From Flectonema sp. DT1601 (Eukaryota > Euglenozoa > Diplonemea > Diplonemida > Diplonemidae), in contig OZ025783.1 of NCBI GenBank assembly GCA_964019425.1, positions 248,001 through 312,000 on the forward strand: DNA of 64,000 nt, written 5' to 3'. The notes beneath the pieces are model-generated. The model worked only from the letters and a program-made list of their open reading frames with translations. It was not told the origin of the DNA and searched no databases. The stretch's first letter is position 1, and each line of letters begins with the position of its first letter. Of the stretch, positions 11,275 to 21,143 are shown piece by piece. The translations under genes and the position numbers were made by a program.

Positions 11275-12135
11275 TTAATCTTCTACAAAGGAAACTCTTC
11301 GTTTTGTGTGATCCTCACAGCAGTCCGAAGCAACGACACGAATATCAACCATGTTATAAGAATAAAGGAATTTCATAATAACCAAAACAGAGAGAGGATG
11401 GATTTCAGGAATAGCAGCGGAAATGACTACAAAGACAATAATAAATAAATCTACAAAAGAATAACCATCTAAGTTATTCGATACGACAGCTACAGAGACA
11501 AGAAATAAGAACAAAAAAACAACAGACATTAATCCTAATAAACCAACAGTATTTGATAGCCGTGACATTCTGTGCTCAAGGTGAGATTGATTGGAGTTTG
11601 TGTCTAAGCAGAGGAAGGTGTTGCCTACTTGTGGGATAGCAAACGGATTATTATCACGTGAGTTAATTATTACACCTTGACAGGGTAAGTAATCACCGAT
11701 CTTTATTAGAATTACGTCACCAACAACGAGATCACTTCCTGAGACCCGAAGTTGCACGTCGTCACGAACTACCGTCATTTTAGAGAGCTGATTTGATATT
11801 TCCCAAAGATTTTTTAATTTTTTTCGTTTTATAAATGAATTCAACAAAACTACTATTCCAACGCAACCTATCAATACCAACGGCCACATACTATTATCAA
11901 GTAAGGCTCCAATAGAACCGCATAAAGGTAATAATTTACTGCAATATTCTGTACTTAATTCATCATTTTTAGTTAAGATCATCTCTTCTTTTCTTTTACT
12001 AACAGTGGACGATTTGATACCCTCAATCGCATTGCTCTCTAACGTCAGTAGCATTCCTTCTACACCTCCGACAGCTCTTAATCCTTCACTGTCACTGTCT
12101 CGTACGATTCGTTGGTATTCTGACAAGTATTTCAT
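11275..12135 (-). CDS. Degenerate, truncated P-type Ca2+-ATPase paralogue
   Basis: An open frame of 286 codons that follows the Ca2+-ATPases next door from the N-terminal region (GLRAVGGVEGML) through the first membrane hairpin, the actuator-like segment GSDLVVGDVILIKIGDYLPC, and M3-M4. Key positions are gone: the M4 motif PEGLP reads PEIHP, the actuator TGE loop is missing, and the protein ends about where the phosphorylation site should be, in ASDCCEDHTKRRVSFVED. It cannot be a pump. The frame is uninterrupted for 861 bases, so it is either a young pseudogene or a retained membrane protein with a new, perhaps regulatory, role. ATCAG lies 13 bases before the ATG. No further ATPase exons were found in the spacer downstream. 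Confidence 0.75.
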   Translation of the reverse strand: MKYLSEYQRIVRDSDSEGLRAVGGVEGMLLTLESNAIEGIKSSTVSKRKEEMILTKNDELSTEYCSKLLPLCGSIGALLDNSMWPLVLIGCVGIVVLLNSFIKRKKLKNLWEISNQLSKMTVVRDDVQLRVSGSDLVVGDVILIKIGDYLPCQGVIINSRDNNPFAIPQVGNTFLCLDTNSNQSHLEHRMSRLSNTVGLLGLMSVVFLFLFLVSVAVVSNNLDGYSFVDLFIIVFVVISAAIPEIHPLSVLVIMKFLYSYNMVDIRVVASDCCEDHTKRRVSFVED

Positions 12136-12331
12136 ATTTTTAATCCAACTGATGAATGCAGATTATCACGTATTAACTATCATGTGGTTAATGTCTAATA
12201 ATAAAAAATTGAACTAAGGAAAGCGTTTCGAAAAGTAAAATAAACTCGACGCTTCGTGCGCTGTTGGTGACGTTTAAATCGTCTTTGAAAAAGAACTACA
12301 GAGTGTAAAAGAGAATTGTTCTAGTCTATCA

Positions 12332-13423
12332 CTATCCAGGTATCGTATTAACAACTTCTGAAGGAGACGGTGCTTCCCAACTTTCCTTAGATGAGACGTG
12401 TTTAGGAGGCGGTACAGCATCGTCAATAGGGATTTCAACCGGACCTCCGAAAACCGACAGCTGTGAACTTGGGACACTCTCTGCTTCTGCAGTTCGCATT
12501 ACGTCACATTTTATTAACGTAGTCGGAAGGCATTCAATAACAGAATCAGAGAGCGCATGAAACGGCAGAGGAAGACTCGAGACAACCGACAGGATCGGTT
12601 GCAATAATTTTTCAGCAGCTCCATCAGGTTCGATTCCGACTAAAATGATTATTTTATTGTCGGATTCTCGAAGAGCACGGGTCATATCAGATGCTGTTTC
12701 TACTTCAATGTTATTAATTTTTTTGATTTTCATGCCGGGGGTGAGACCACTACCTGAGGCGACACTATTTTCAGACACGCTAATAATAATCATACTAGGC
12801 GACAAGTCTACACCAAGCTTCTCTTCAGGATTGTAATTTTCTATAACATACTCAGACTCAGAACTTATGGCTGTCTTCCTTTCAGGAGGAGGTCGCTCCA
12901 CGACTACCTTGAAGTCCACAATAAGACCTGCTTCACTAATTATTTCAACTGCATGACTTTCATCTCGTAATAGTTGGTTGTTTATTGTGACTACTAACAT
13001 TCCGGATTTTAGTTTAGTTTTTGTAGCGGCACCCGGATGTATTTTTTCAATGAGTAGGTCGGAGCGTAATTCTATTCCAAGCCTTTCTGTCATTGATTGT
13101 CGTGTTACTCTTATTGTCTCAAATTGAATATCGATTATTGTAAAAGTAACATCTAAACCAGACTGTTGAACTGCCTGTACAGCATCTACTTCAGTCTGGA
13201 TGGCAGTTCCGTTTATTTTTGTAACTTTCATTCCAATTTCAATTCCAAATCGTTTTCCAGAACCCTCATCTAAAACACCCGCTACAACCAAGTCTGATCC
13301 CAGTTCGACTCCCAGTCTTTCCGATGCAGATTTTCTCTTTACGATTATATCTCTCTCCCTACTATCATTGGCGTCTTGTTGTTGTGGATTGACGACTTCT
13401 GGTGTTCCATTATTCTGACCCAT
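12332..13423 (-). CDS. Triple PDZ-domain protein
   Basis: 363 residues with three PDZ-like modules, at roughly residues 28-100, 103-178 and 195-270. Each has the hydrophobic carboxylate-loop pattern LGV(E/D)L or LGIEL followed by G-hydrophobic-K-(I/V)-x-x-IN. There is no signal peptide or membrane segment. The C-terminal 90 residues are Ser/Pro-rich and probably disordered. PDZ domains bind C-terminal peptides of partner proteins, so a scaffold role is likely; the partners are unknown. Only 196 bp separate it from the degenerate Ca2+-ATPase downstream. TTAG lies 10 bases before the ATG. Confidence 0.8.
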   Translation of the reverse strand: MGQNNGTPEVVNPQQQDANDSRERDIIVKRKSASERLGVELGSDLVVAGVLDEGSGKRFGIEIGMKVTKINGTAIQTEVDAVQAVQQSGLDVTFTIIDIQFETIRVTRQSMTERLGIELRSDLLIEKIHPGAATKTKLKSGMLVVTINNQLLRDESHAVEIISEAGLIVDFKVVVERPPPERKTAISSESEYVIENYNPEEKLGVDLSPSMIIISVSENSVASGSGLTPGMKIKKINNIEVETASDMTRALRESDNKIIILVGIEPDGAAEKLLQPILSVVSSLPLPFHALSDSVIECLPTTLIKCDVMRTAEAESVPSSQLSVFGGPVEIPIDDAVPPPKHVSSKESWEAPSPSEVVNTIPG

Positions 13424-13862
13424 CGTCGGTGTCCTAATAAAATGAATTACTGATTAATACGTCAAGAATCGATGAATTTATTTCACACAACGCAAGTGGG
13501 TTCTCAGGACCTGTTGCGAACGATATTCGTATTCTTGGTAACAAAGTCATCCTCTTTATCATTTCTGACCATAATTTCTTTTAAATCCGCCTCAACTCAA
13601 GTATCGCTAGCGAATATGATAGAAATGGAAGGATTTCAGAAAAAAAAAGAAAGAAAATAAACAAAACCGAATAATTAAATAGATGATCACTTTTTTACTC
13701 AACAAAGTTTGCATTGTACGCAACCAATGTAAGATCCTAATAAAGGAAAACAGGTTGGTTACGCTGCCACAATTATTTTTCTACCAAAACAATAGGTTGG
13801 TACAAAAAAAAAGTAGGCCTATCTATCTTAACAATTCTTAAAACAAATATTCCCAGTAGCCG

Positions 13863-14232
13863 GCAACCACTGAAGGCTCAAGCAATCTTGTCAAATGAGA
13901 TTAAAACATCAAGAGGCATTCAATACTTCACCAACGTTAAAGTGTACAATACCAGTTAGTATTAGTCTATAAATATTATCAAAAAAGAAATGTGTTTTGG
14001 GTTCGGGTAAATCCGCAATAGACCCCCAGAGACTACGCGAGAAGGCTCAGCAATCCTGTCGGGTGATCCTAAATGAGATAAACCCGAAAAAGTATTCTAA
14101 TATCTCCTCAAGGTATCCTATACTTCACTAACGTTAAAGTACAGAATACCAGACAGTATTAGTCTGTAATAGAAGCAGTTATCACAAAGAAATGTGCTTT
14201 AGGTTCGGGTAACCCGCCATAGACCTAGAGCC
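13863..14232. repeat. Two-unit imperfect tandem repeat, about 170-200 bp per unit
   Basis: Shared blocks in the same order in both units: GAAGGCTCA(A)GCAATC at 13872 and 14041, CAATACTTCACCAACGTTAA at about 13920 against its counterpart near 14110, AGTATTAGTCT, AAAGAAATGTG and GGTTCGGGTAA at 14000 and 14202. Conserved blocks are separated by variable stretches. No ORF runs through both units. Confidence 0.75.
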
Positions 14233-14590
14233 AGCCTACGCAGGTTGAAAAACAAAAAAAAGAAAAAAATGATGGGGAGCGGAGGGATTTAGAATGGTTA
14301 AAAAAAAAAATAAAAAAAAAGAAATCCTTTTCTATAATTCCATTTATTATAAAACCTTCGTTTATGAAATAATCACACGCGTTAAGTGCCTCTATCACCA
14401 AAAGAAATTTTTTTAAAAAATAAAAAAAAATCCACTTTGGACATGACTACGACATTACTTGCCCTAGGCATTAATATCACAAGCTTCTTACACAAACACC
14501 ACTATAATTTAGGCAACGCGAATAACTATTCCAATATGTGAGGAAATGGATCAAAGGAAACATCGAGTGAGTCAGTTTTAGGTCGCAACC
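14203..14590. repeat. Dispersed intergenic element, copy A
   Basis: Aligns by eye with 60388-60708 in the same orientation: GGGTAACCCGC at the left, TTTATGAAATAATCACACG in the middle (14360-14378), GAATAACTATTCCAAT and CAGTCAGTTTTAG-like blocks at the right. Coding potential is absent. Both copies lie in gene-free spacers 46 kb apart. Confidence 0.7.
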
Positions 14591-15174
14591 ACTCTTGTCT
14601 CACACACCGAAGAGAAAGAGAGAAAAAAAAAAAAAAAAAAAAAAAACGAAACTCAGATTTGAGCTTCAACTATTATTACTATCAAATTATTTATTTATTT
14701 TAGAAATCCTAACACTGGTGCATCACGGTAAGCTTACGGGGTATCAGTCATTTGATACCACACAACCGTAAAGACTCCCTCAGGCGTGAAGGGACGTTGT
14801 GACCATCAGTATTCGTGTTAAGACGTCTTGACATAAGAGCAAGTGTTAAGGATGGTTGATAACACTTATTTTCGCCAAGATAGGAGGCGCAAATGTCATA
14901 AATACCTTGGACAAATAATACAATAATAGTAGTGAAGCTGGAATGTAACATTTGTCAAAAAACAAACACATCTTCCAAAGCAAAAACGAAACAAAAACAA
15001 AAACAAAAATAACAAAACATAAATGGCTCTCGTTGAATAAACAACAGCGGCATTTTAAAAATACTAAAAAATAAAAGAAATCATAGCATTAAGTGAAAAG
15101 AAACAACTGGTAAGACATTTCGAAGTCTCCAGTGTGCCTTTAAAAAAAAAAAAAAAAAAACCGAATTCGACCTC

Positions 15175-18100
15175 TCAAATATCGAAGTGTTGGTTTTGTT
15201 CACTCTCAATCTCTGTGAGAAGTTCGGGTGTTATTCCATCAAAGTTTGCGAATTCAACTTGTTCTCCATTAGAATCAGAACCAATGGGGAGTAATGGCTC
15301 CCAATTATTCGTTCCATCATTTGAACTCATCATATCAGAAAAATTAGAAAAAGCTGTCTTCTTATCAAACACTTCTGAATTATCACTCTGCTGAGCTTCC
15401 GGACGTAGCGCCATCAAAATATCAAAAGTAAATTTGACAGCAGCGAGTAGGGCAGAAAAATTAAGAAAAATATCAGCAACTGAGAATAGTCTTTGTGAAA
15501 GCATAGCAATACCAACAGCTTGAGAAACTTGGTTAAAGAAACTGATGTTATTCAGAAACTGACACAAGAGAGGCCATTTCCAGAGAAACAGACCAGCAAT
15601 GGCACAAAGGATTCCTACAACAATCCAATTTCGAATATTGCACACCCCGATATCACTTATTGGTATAGTAGTTATAAGAGTAAGAACAACTGTTAATAAC
15701 AAGTCAAGAAGAGCAAAGTATGTCGAATTTTCTTTGAAACAATCGTAAACTGCTCCATACTTTTCTACGAAAGGTCTTTTGGTAGTGTTGACCCACCTGA
15801 ACTGTCCTCCCCAAAAGAATCGTGCTGTTTTGCTACACTTTGCTTTGACTAACTTAGCATCAAAAGATTTCTCTCTCAGTACTCGGTAGTATACAAAAAG
15901 AGGAACTCCAATTGAAAAAGCAACACCAAAAATTCCGATTGCGAACTCCCAGAAAGCTGCTTCGCCTGCGAAGTACGCAGAACACACTCTGAAACCACCC
16001 ATAACGAATCCGGGAGATAAAAACGAATACGGCATTATTAATATTCCGGGAAAGTGCAGTGTGTACTTACTTTTGCTTGGAGAAACCTTATCCCACATTT
16101 CGATCAAAAGGGCGAACAATCTTAAAACTGCAGAAAATCCAATCAGGGTCACTAAGTTTCCTACAATAGCACCAACGAAGTTAGCCCACCGACCGCTCCC
16201 GAGAGAAAATCTTGCTGGGTGGAGTTGCCATGGTAGGTCATCAGGTTTCGCTACCTCATGTTCACAACCGAGTCTACTTAAAACAGCGAGACGACCAACC
16301 ATGAATCCTGTACCTCGAAGATCATCAAGAGGAACACAGTAAGTTCTTCCAGGTATCGATGCGTTTTGAGGTGCGGTTGTACTGGTTCCTTCAGGGCAAG
16401 GATAACATCGTTTATTCATAACATATTTACCTATTTCGCATATCGTGACGGTGCATCTTACTCCGTAGGCTGCGAACTCCCCTTCGGAGTCGCAGTGGAG
16501 CGGACCTAAAGTAGAATTAGCAACGTTGTCACCCTTGTTCCTTTGAATTTCGTAACCGGCTTGGCATTTTATGTCGCAATAGTCTCCAGTTCTTCTGTTC
16601 CTGCAATCGGAATAGTCAGCTGTTCGATCCCTCGACAGTTCGCTTGCCCCAGTGCAGAGCTTACCAACACATACAGAGGTTGCAAAGTATTGATTTTTTT
16701 CGTTGCATGCCATACGAAATTTTCCAACCCTCGCATGGTAAAGCCCACAATCTAACTCACACGTCAAATCAGTGCTTTTTGGATTACAAGTCTGTGCTAA
16801 GGCTTGTTGAGTAACATCACTAAGCATCTCCGGATTAGATGGTCCACCGCTGCAATTTCTAGGAACACAATTCATTGAATGTGGCACTAGGAACGTATTG
16901 TTTCCGTTACAATTTAATAAAAAGTTTTTATGAGAAATATCATAACCCTCATCACAGACTGGAGAGCACAAATCGTTTGTCTTATTAGATAAGCAGTCAT
17001 CGTATGAAATAACTGACGTCCCATCACTAGCTCTGAACGGTCCTGGGTTTCTTCCTTCAGGCCAAGATGGTCCATTAGAACAACTGCGAGGGACACAATC
17101 AATGTCTGAAGCGTTGTATGTATTTGACTCCGAGCACACTAAATTGAAATCAGAATCAGTTGAATCTTCACTTGAATTCATACTAACAACACTTGTTGGA
17201 ATCAACTCATAACCAATAAAACAGTTTGGTTGACATCTCTCATCAGTATGCTTTGCATTGCACTCTTCGTAAGTACCAAATGCAGTTTCAGTGTCAGGGA
17301 TTGGTCCTGCAGAACAATTATTTACTGTGCATTGATCATCAAGTGCCTGATACTCACCACTATCTGAGCATACAAGAGTAAAGTTTAATATCCTTGAAGT
17401 GTATCCCGTTCTACAGTCTGGTTTACAAAGGTTACCAGTTTCCTTACCATCGCATAAATTATAGCTAGCAACAGGTTGATTATTGTAAGGGTCGTACAGA
17501 CCTGGAAAAGTACTACCAGTGTGCCATGTAGGAGAAAGACAACTGTTTGGTAAGCACTCTACGTCAGTTGCGTCAAAGTTACCAACAGAATCACATGATA
17601 AAAATAATTGAGGTGATGAAGGAGTGTATCCCTCATCACAAACAATTGAACAATAGAGCCCGCTATGCATTCCAGTACAAGCGATATAGCTAGCATTCGA
17701 TTGGGGAACTAGTGGTCCTTTGTCACACTTGTTTGGAACACAGGAAACACCTGAGGCGTTGAAATAACCGTTTTCAGAACATATCAGAACATCAACTGTC
17801 CCGTTTACAGTCCAGCCGGGAACACATTCTGGTTGGCAAGATTCTGATGTGTGAGATCCAACACAAGAATCATATATAACGTAATTGACTATAATATTAG
17901 GTTGACTACAAGTATTAGCATTACAAGTAGCATTAGCTGTGTACCCAATAGAGGTACTTGGTGCACGGCATTCTAGTGTAAAGCCGCTTGCTGGTTCCAA
18001 CACATAACCTTCATCGCAAGTGGCAATACACGTGTCTCCACTTTTCATGTGATCGCAGTGGTCGGTGTGGGTATTTGGTTGTTTGGAGTCGATACCGTTA

Positions 18101-19440
18101 CTGCAATCGTTTGGAAGGCATTTCAAGGTAACATCATCCCAATCACCGTCTACACAATGAAGGTTAATACCTGGGAATGACATGTGATAGTAGTCTCTGA
18201 TACTTAACTCACAAACAGGTTCACACCTGTCTTCAGTTGATTTAAGTTTACATACATCATAATCTACTCGAGGTTGTGGTGTCGTCGGTTGTGGATCGCA
18301 CTTGTCTGGAACACATGTAACACTCGGCTGAAAGAAATTTCCAGCCGACAAAATTGGATGACACAGAAGCTCAAAACCAGTATCAACGGATGGATGATAT
18401 CCTGCAGCACATGTTATATAACAAGTATCTCCAGTTCTTAAATATTCACAACTTCTGTAGTTTGCGTGGGGATCTACAACTCCCCAGGGACCGTCACGAC
18501 ACCAATGGTTTAAACATTTTCCAGAATATGCAGACCACGATGCTGCTAAACAAGTTACCTCAAACTCACCACTACTTGGAGATGCGTAGAAGCCATCGTC
18601 ACAAGTAAATTCACACATGTCACCAGAAGAGAGACCTACGCAATTAACGTACGATCCGTTAGGTGACGCTGAGATTGGCTTACCGATGCAAGGCAGAGGC
18701 TCACAAAATAAAGTACCTCCAGCAGAAGCATTATAGTGCCCTTTGACTGTGCTACAGTCCAGTGTAATATTTCCTGGAGTTGTATTATTCACTATACGGT
18801 AACCAGTATTACAGGTTGGTGTACATGTACCTCCATGTGTGTTACTATTACAACTGTAGTAGTTACCATTCTCATCGGAAGTTCCTGCGATTGGACCAAA
18901 AGTACATCCAAGCAAGCAACTACCATCCCAATAGTTTAGCCATGGTGAGTTAGGTAATTCTTTCCACGTGTATGTTCCTTTTGTAGGGTCTCTACATTCG
19001 CAACGGTCGTCGCCACTTCGGTCTGACCCAGTTGGACAACTTGTTCTCGGTTTACAACATTCAGCGTGAGTACAAGCATAATTATCACAATACTCAGATA
19101 TGATTGACTCGGTACCAGTACATACTCTAGAGTCTACACACTTTTGTATGCAACACATGGAATCAGAGCATTCAGATTGAATTGATGTACATCGATCAAA
19201 AAAGCCACGACTCCTGTAATTACTTGGACAGCTATAAAGAGAACAGTAACCTGCAATAGTACAACAATCTGCGCTGGTACAATTCCCACCACAGTCAATA
19301 TCATCTAGCTCGTCCCTTGGGTATTCGAAATTGCTACTGCCACCACCGCATAGTGTTGCTCCTAATGCAGCAGAACAATTATCACCCAACGCTGTATGAT
19401 GTGTTAGTAGTATCACCAGCAGTAATAATAATAATTTCAT
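15175..19440 (-). CDS. Giant secreted Cys-rich, sushi-like multipass membrane protein
   Basis: 1421 residues. It opens with a clear signal peptide (MKLLLLLLVILLTHHTALG). Residues about 20-1020 are extracellular and cysteine-rich, made of roughly fifteen modules of the type C..GxxY..C......GD.C...C..GY........L.C....(Y/F)NAS...C, a pattern close to complement-control (sushi) modules, with many N-glycosylation sites. A short EGF/ephrin-receptor-like box (CYPCPEGTSTTA) precedes about six hydrophobic helices (residues about 1086-1343) and an acidic cytosolic tail of about 78 residues. The layout suggests a large adhesive or sensing surface receptor; the ligand is unknown. TTCAG lies 12 bases before the ATG. 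The membrane part does not match a receptor class I can name. Confidence 0.82.
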   Translation of the reverse strand: MKLLLLLLVILLTHHTALGDNCSAALGATLCGGGSSNFEYPRDELDDIDCGGNCTSADCCTIAGYCSLYSCPSNYRSRGFFDRCTSIQSECSDSMCCIQKCVDSRVCTGTESIISEYCDNYACTHAECCKPRTSCPTGSDRSGDDRCECRDPTKGTYTWKELPNSPWLNYWDGSCLLGCTFGPIAGTSDENGNYYSCNSNTHGGTCTPTCNTGYRIVNNTTPGNITLDCSTVKGHYNASAGGTLFCEPLPCIGKPISASPNGSYVNCVGLSSGDMCEFTCDDGFYASPSSGEFEVTCLAASWSAYSGKCLNHWCRDGPWGVVDPHANYRSCEYLRTGDTCYITCAAGYHPSVDTGFELLCHPILSAGNFFQPSVTCVPDKCDPQPTTPQPRVDYDVCKLKSTEDRCEPVCELSIRDYYHMSFPGINLHCVDGDWDDVTLKCLPNDCSNGIDSKQPNTHTDHCDHMKSGDTCIATCDEGYVLEPASGFTLECRAPSTSIGYTANATCNANTCSQPNIIVNYVIYDSCVGSHTSESCQPECVPGWTVNGTVDVLICSENGYFNASGVSCVPNKCDKGPLVPQSNASYIACTGMHSGLYCSIVCDEGYTPSSPQLFLSCDSVGNFDATDVECLPNSCLSPTWHTGSTFPGLYDPYNNQPVASYNLCDGKETGNLCKPDCRTGYTSRILNFTLVCSDSGEYQALDDQCTVNNCSAGPIPDTETAFGTYEECNAKHTDERCQPNCFIGYELIPTSVVSMNSSEDSTDSDFNLVCSESNTYNASDIDCVPRSCSNGPSWPEGRNPGPFRASDGTSVISYDDCLSNKTNDLCSPVCDEGYDISHKNFLLNCNGNNTFLVPHSMNCVPRNCSGGPSNPEMLSDVTQQALAQTCNPKSTDLTCELDCGLYHARVGKFRMACNEKNQYFATSVCVGKLCTGASELSRDRTADYSDCRNRRTGDYCDIKCQAGYEIQRNKGDNVANSTLGPLHCDSEGEFAAYGVRCTVTICEIGKYVMNKRCYPCPEGTSTTAPQNASIPGRTYCVPLDDLRGTGFMVGRLAVLSRLGCEHEVAKPDDLPWQLHPARFSLGSGRWANFVGAIVGNLVTLIGFSAVLRLFALLIEMWDKVSPSKSKYTLHFPGILIMPYSFLSPGFVMGGFRVCSAYFAGEAAFWEFAIGIFGVAFSIGVPLFVYYRVLREKSFDAKLVKAKCSKTARFFWGGQFRWVNTTKRPFVEKYGAVYDCFKENSTYFALLDLLLTVVLTLITTIPISDIGVCNIRNWIVVGILCAIAGLFLWKWPLLCQFLNNISFFNQVSQAVGIAMLSQRLFSVADIFLNFSALLAAVKFTFDILMALRPEAQQSDNSEVFDKKTAFSNFSDMMSSNDGTNNWEPLLPIGSDSNGEQVEFANFDGITPELLTEIESEQNQHFDI

Positions 19441-19893
19441 CTAATATGAATCCTGAATGGGAGGGTAAATTAATAATTCTCTTGGGGTTCTACAACCTGA
19501 ATGAAAAACCAAAAGAACTGCCTTATCATCGGCAGCTTAGTACACGATTGCAAAATGAAACACCACTGCTGGATGGCATACGAAAAGAGTTGAGCACCTC
19601 TTGCATATGGTACCGTAACAGTCATTTATAACTCATGTGTATACACATGATAAAATAAAACTTGTCTGAAGGGGGTGTTAATTAACTACTTTATTATGTG
19701 GTAGTATGGAAAACTACAGTCGGAAGCCCTCTTACTTGTTAAGGATATCCTTTCTGTTTAATACCAAAAAAAGAAATGCTCTTTCACTATTTTCTTTCCA
19801 GCTTTATACTTGTTTTTTCATTCTTTTTTTTCCCCCGTTTTTTTGCCACTTAACGTTTTTTTTTTTTTTTTTTTTGATAAACAATCAGGTCAC
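19441..19893. other. Intergenic spacer with an 18-nt perfect palindrome
   Basis: Leader of the Cys-rich receptor gene and 3' flank of the dehydrogenase gene. It carries a perfect palindrome at 19633-19650 and ends in a 20-T run at 19856-19875, just past the dehydrogenase stop. No gene is seen. Confidence 0.6.
19633..19650. promoter_or_regulatory. Perfect 18-nt palindrome TCATGTGTATACACATGA
   Basis: Perfectly self-complementary with no loop, as dimeric DNA-binding factors often recognise. It is about 190 bp upstream of the Cys-rich receptor ATG. A regulatory role is inferred only from symmetry. Confidence 0.3.
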
Positions 19894-20763
19894 CTAGTAC
19901 TCATAAACACCCTTACCAGACTTTCTACCCAACCAACCAGCGTCCACGTATTGAACGAGAAGAGGACAAGGGCGGTACTTTGAGTCACCAAGACCGTTGT
20001 TTAAAACTTTCATAATTGCTAAGCAAGTATCTAAACCAATAAAGTCAGCTAGTGTAAGAGGACCCATAGGTTGGTTGGTACCCAATTTCATTGCTGTATC
20101 AATGTCCTTTGCTTCACCTACTCCTTCCATCAAAGCGTAAAAGGCCTCGTTAATCATTGGCATTAAGATTCTGTTGGCTATGAATCCAGGACGGTCTTGG
20201 GAAACTGCAACTGTCTTACCCATAACGTCGCAAAGTTCGGTACAGGTTTTGAATGTTTCTTCAGATGTAGCCATTCCGTTAATCACCTCAATAAGTTTCA
20301 TGAGTGGTGGTGGGTTCATAAAGTGCATTCCAATTACCTGATCTGGGCGCTTTGTAGCAGCAGCAATACGAGTGATCGAAATCGATGACGTGTTTGACGC
20401 AAGCATGCAGTGTTCGGGTGTTATCGCATCAAGCTCTGTAAAAATTGTGTTCTTTAGAGCCTCTGACTCTGGTGCTGCTTCAATCGCAACATCAACTCCT
20501 CCGAATTCCTTAAGTCCGATTTTGTATTCAATTTTTCCGGCGATCTCGGCAGCCTTAGCGTCATCAAAAACACCCTTCTTAACAAACCTTGATAGGGATT
20601 TTTCAACTGTCGCCTTACCTACGTCAAGTCCCTTTTGATTTACATCACTCAAAATTACGTTATATCCAGCTGATGCCGCCACCTGAGCGATCCCATTCCC
20701 CATCTGGCCAGCACCAATAACACCGATGCTCTTTACAGCTGCAGAGGTGATAATTTTCGACAT
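19894..20763 (-). CDS. 3-hydroxybutyryl-CoA dehydrogenase
   Basis: 289 residues, the normal size. The enzyme interconverts 3-hydroxyacyl-CoA and acetoacetyl-CoA with NAD(P)H. The N-terminal Rossmann fold has GVIGAGQMGNGIAQVAA; the catalytic segment has NTSSISIT and GMHFMNPPP with the active-site His; the C-terminal domain has QDRPGFIANRILMPMINEA and the TNQPMGPLTLADFIGLD signature. I start at 20763 (MSKIITSAAV), because the upstream extension to 20877 contains a run of lysines from a poly-A tract and a TTCAG acceptor lies 5 bases before this ATG. The N-terminus gives no clear mitochondrial presequence and no peroxisomal C-terminus (it ends GVYEY), so location is open. Confidence 0.93.
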   Translation of the reverse strand: MSKIITSAAVKSIGVIGAGQMGNGIAQVAASAGYNVILSDVNQKGLDVGKATVEKSLSRFVKKGVFDDAKAAEIAGKIEYKIGLKEFGGVDVAIEAAPESEALKNTIFTELDAITPEHCMLASNTSSISITRIAAATKRPDQVIGMHFMNPPPLMKLIEVINGMATSEETFKTCTELCDVMGKTVAVSQDRPGFIANRILMPMINEAFYALMEGVGEAKDIDTAMKLGTNQPMGPLTLADFIGLDTCLAIMKVLNNGLGDSKYRPCPLLVQYVDAGWLGRKSGKGVYEY

Positions 20764-21143
20764 TTTGTCTGAATTTATAACTTGAATTTCTAAGGAAATA
20801 AATACGTGAATAGGTATTCCACAATACAGTCTAACTTGGCTTGAGTTTTTTTTTTTTTTAATCCTCACCTCGGTCATCGAAACCTCCGGAATCTAAAAAT
20901 GAAAGAATTGACAAATTAATTAAAAATAACTAAAATCCAAAGAAAGGTAAAGAAACAAATCAGATAATACAGTTTTTTTTTGTTTTTTTTTTTTGAATAC
21001 AAGTGAAGCGAATAAACCAAAACCAAACTACCCAACAGATACTAACATGTCCTTCAATCATTATATTTATGAAGAGACGGAGAAGTCAGGAAAAAAGAAG
21101 AAAAAATAAGTAATTGGTCGGTATCCTTTGAGTGCGCATCAAA
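20764..21143. other. Intergenic spacer, no feature seen
   Basis: 380 bp of A/T-rich sequence. On the coding strand ATGACCGAG followed by GTGAGG (about 20867-20877) could be a 5' UTR intron donor for the dehydrogenase, but splicing it to the nearest acceptors does not give a longer frame. Confidence 0.5.

Larger units (their letters stand above)
13424..15174. other. Intergenic spacer with a tandem repeat and a dispersed element
   Basis: 1.75 kb without a supportable protein gene. It holds two imperfect tandem units at 13863-14232 and one copy of an element also present at 60.4-60.7 kb. Otherwise it consists of A/T runs, including a poly-A tract near 14620-14645 and one just beyond the stop of the following gene (about 15140-15160). 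Confidence 0.6.
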
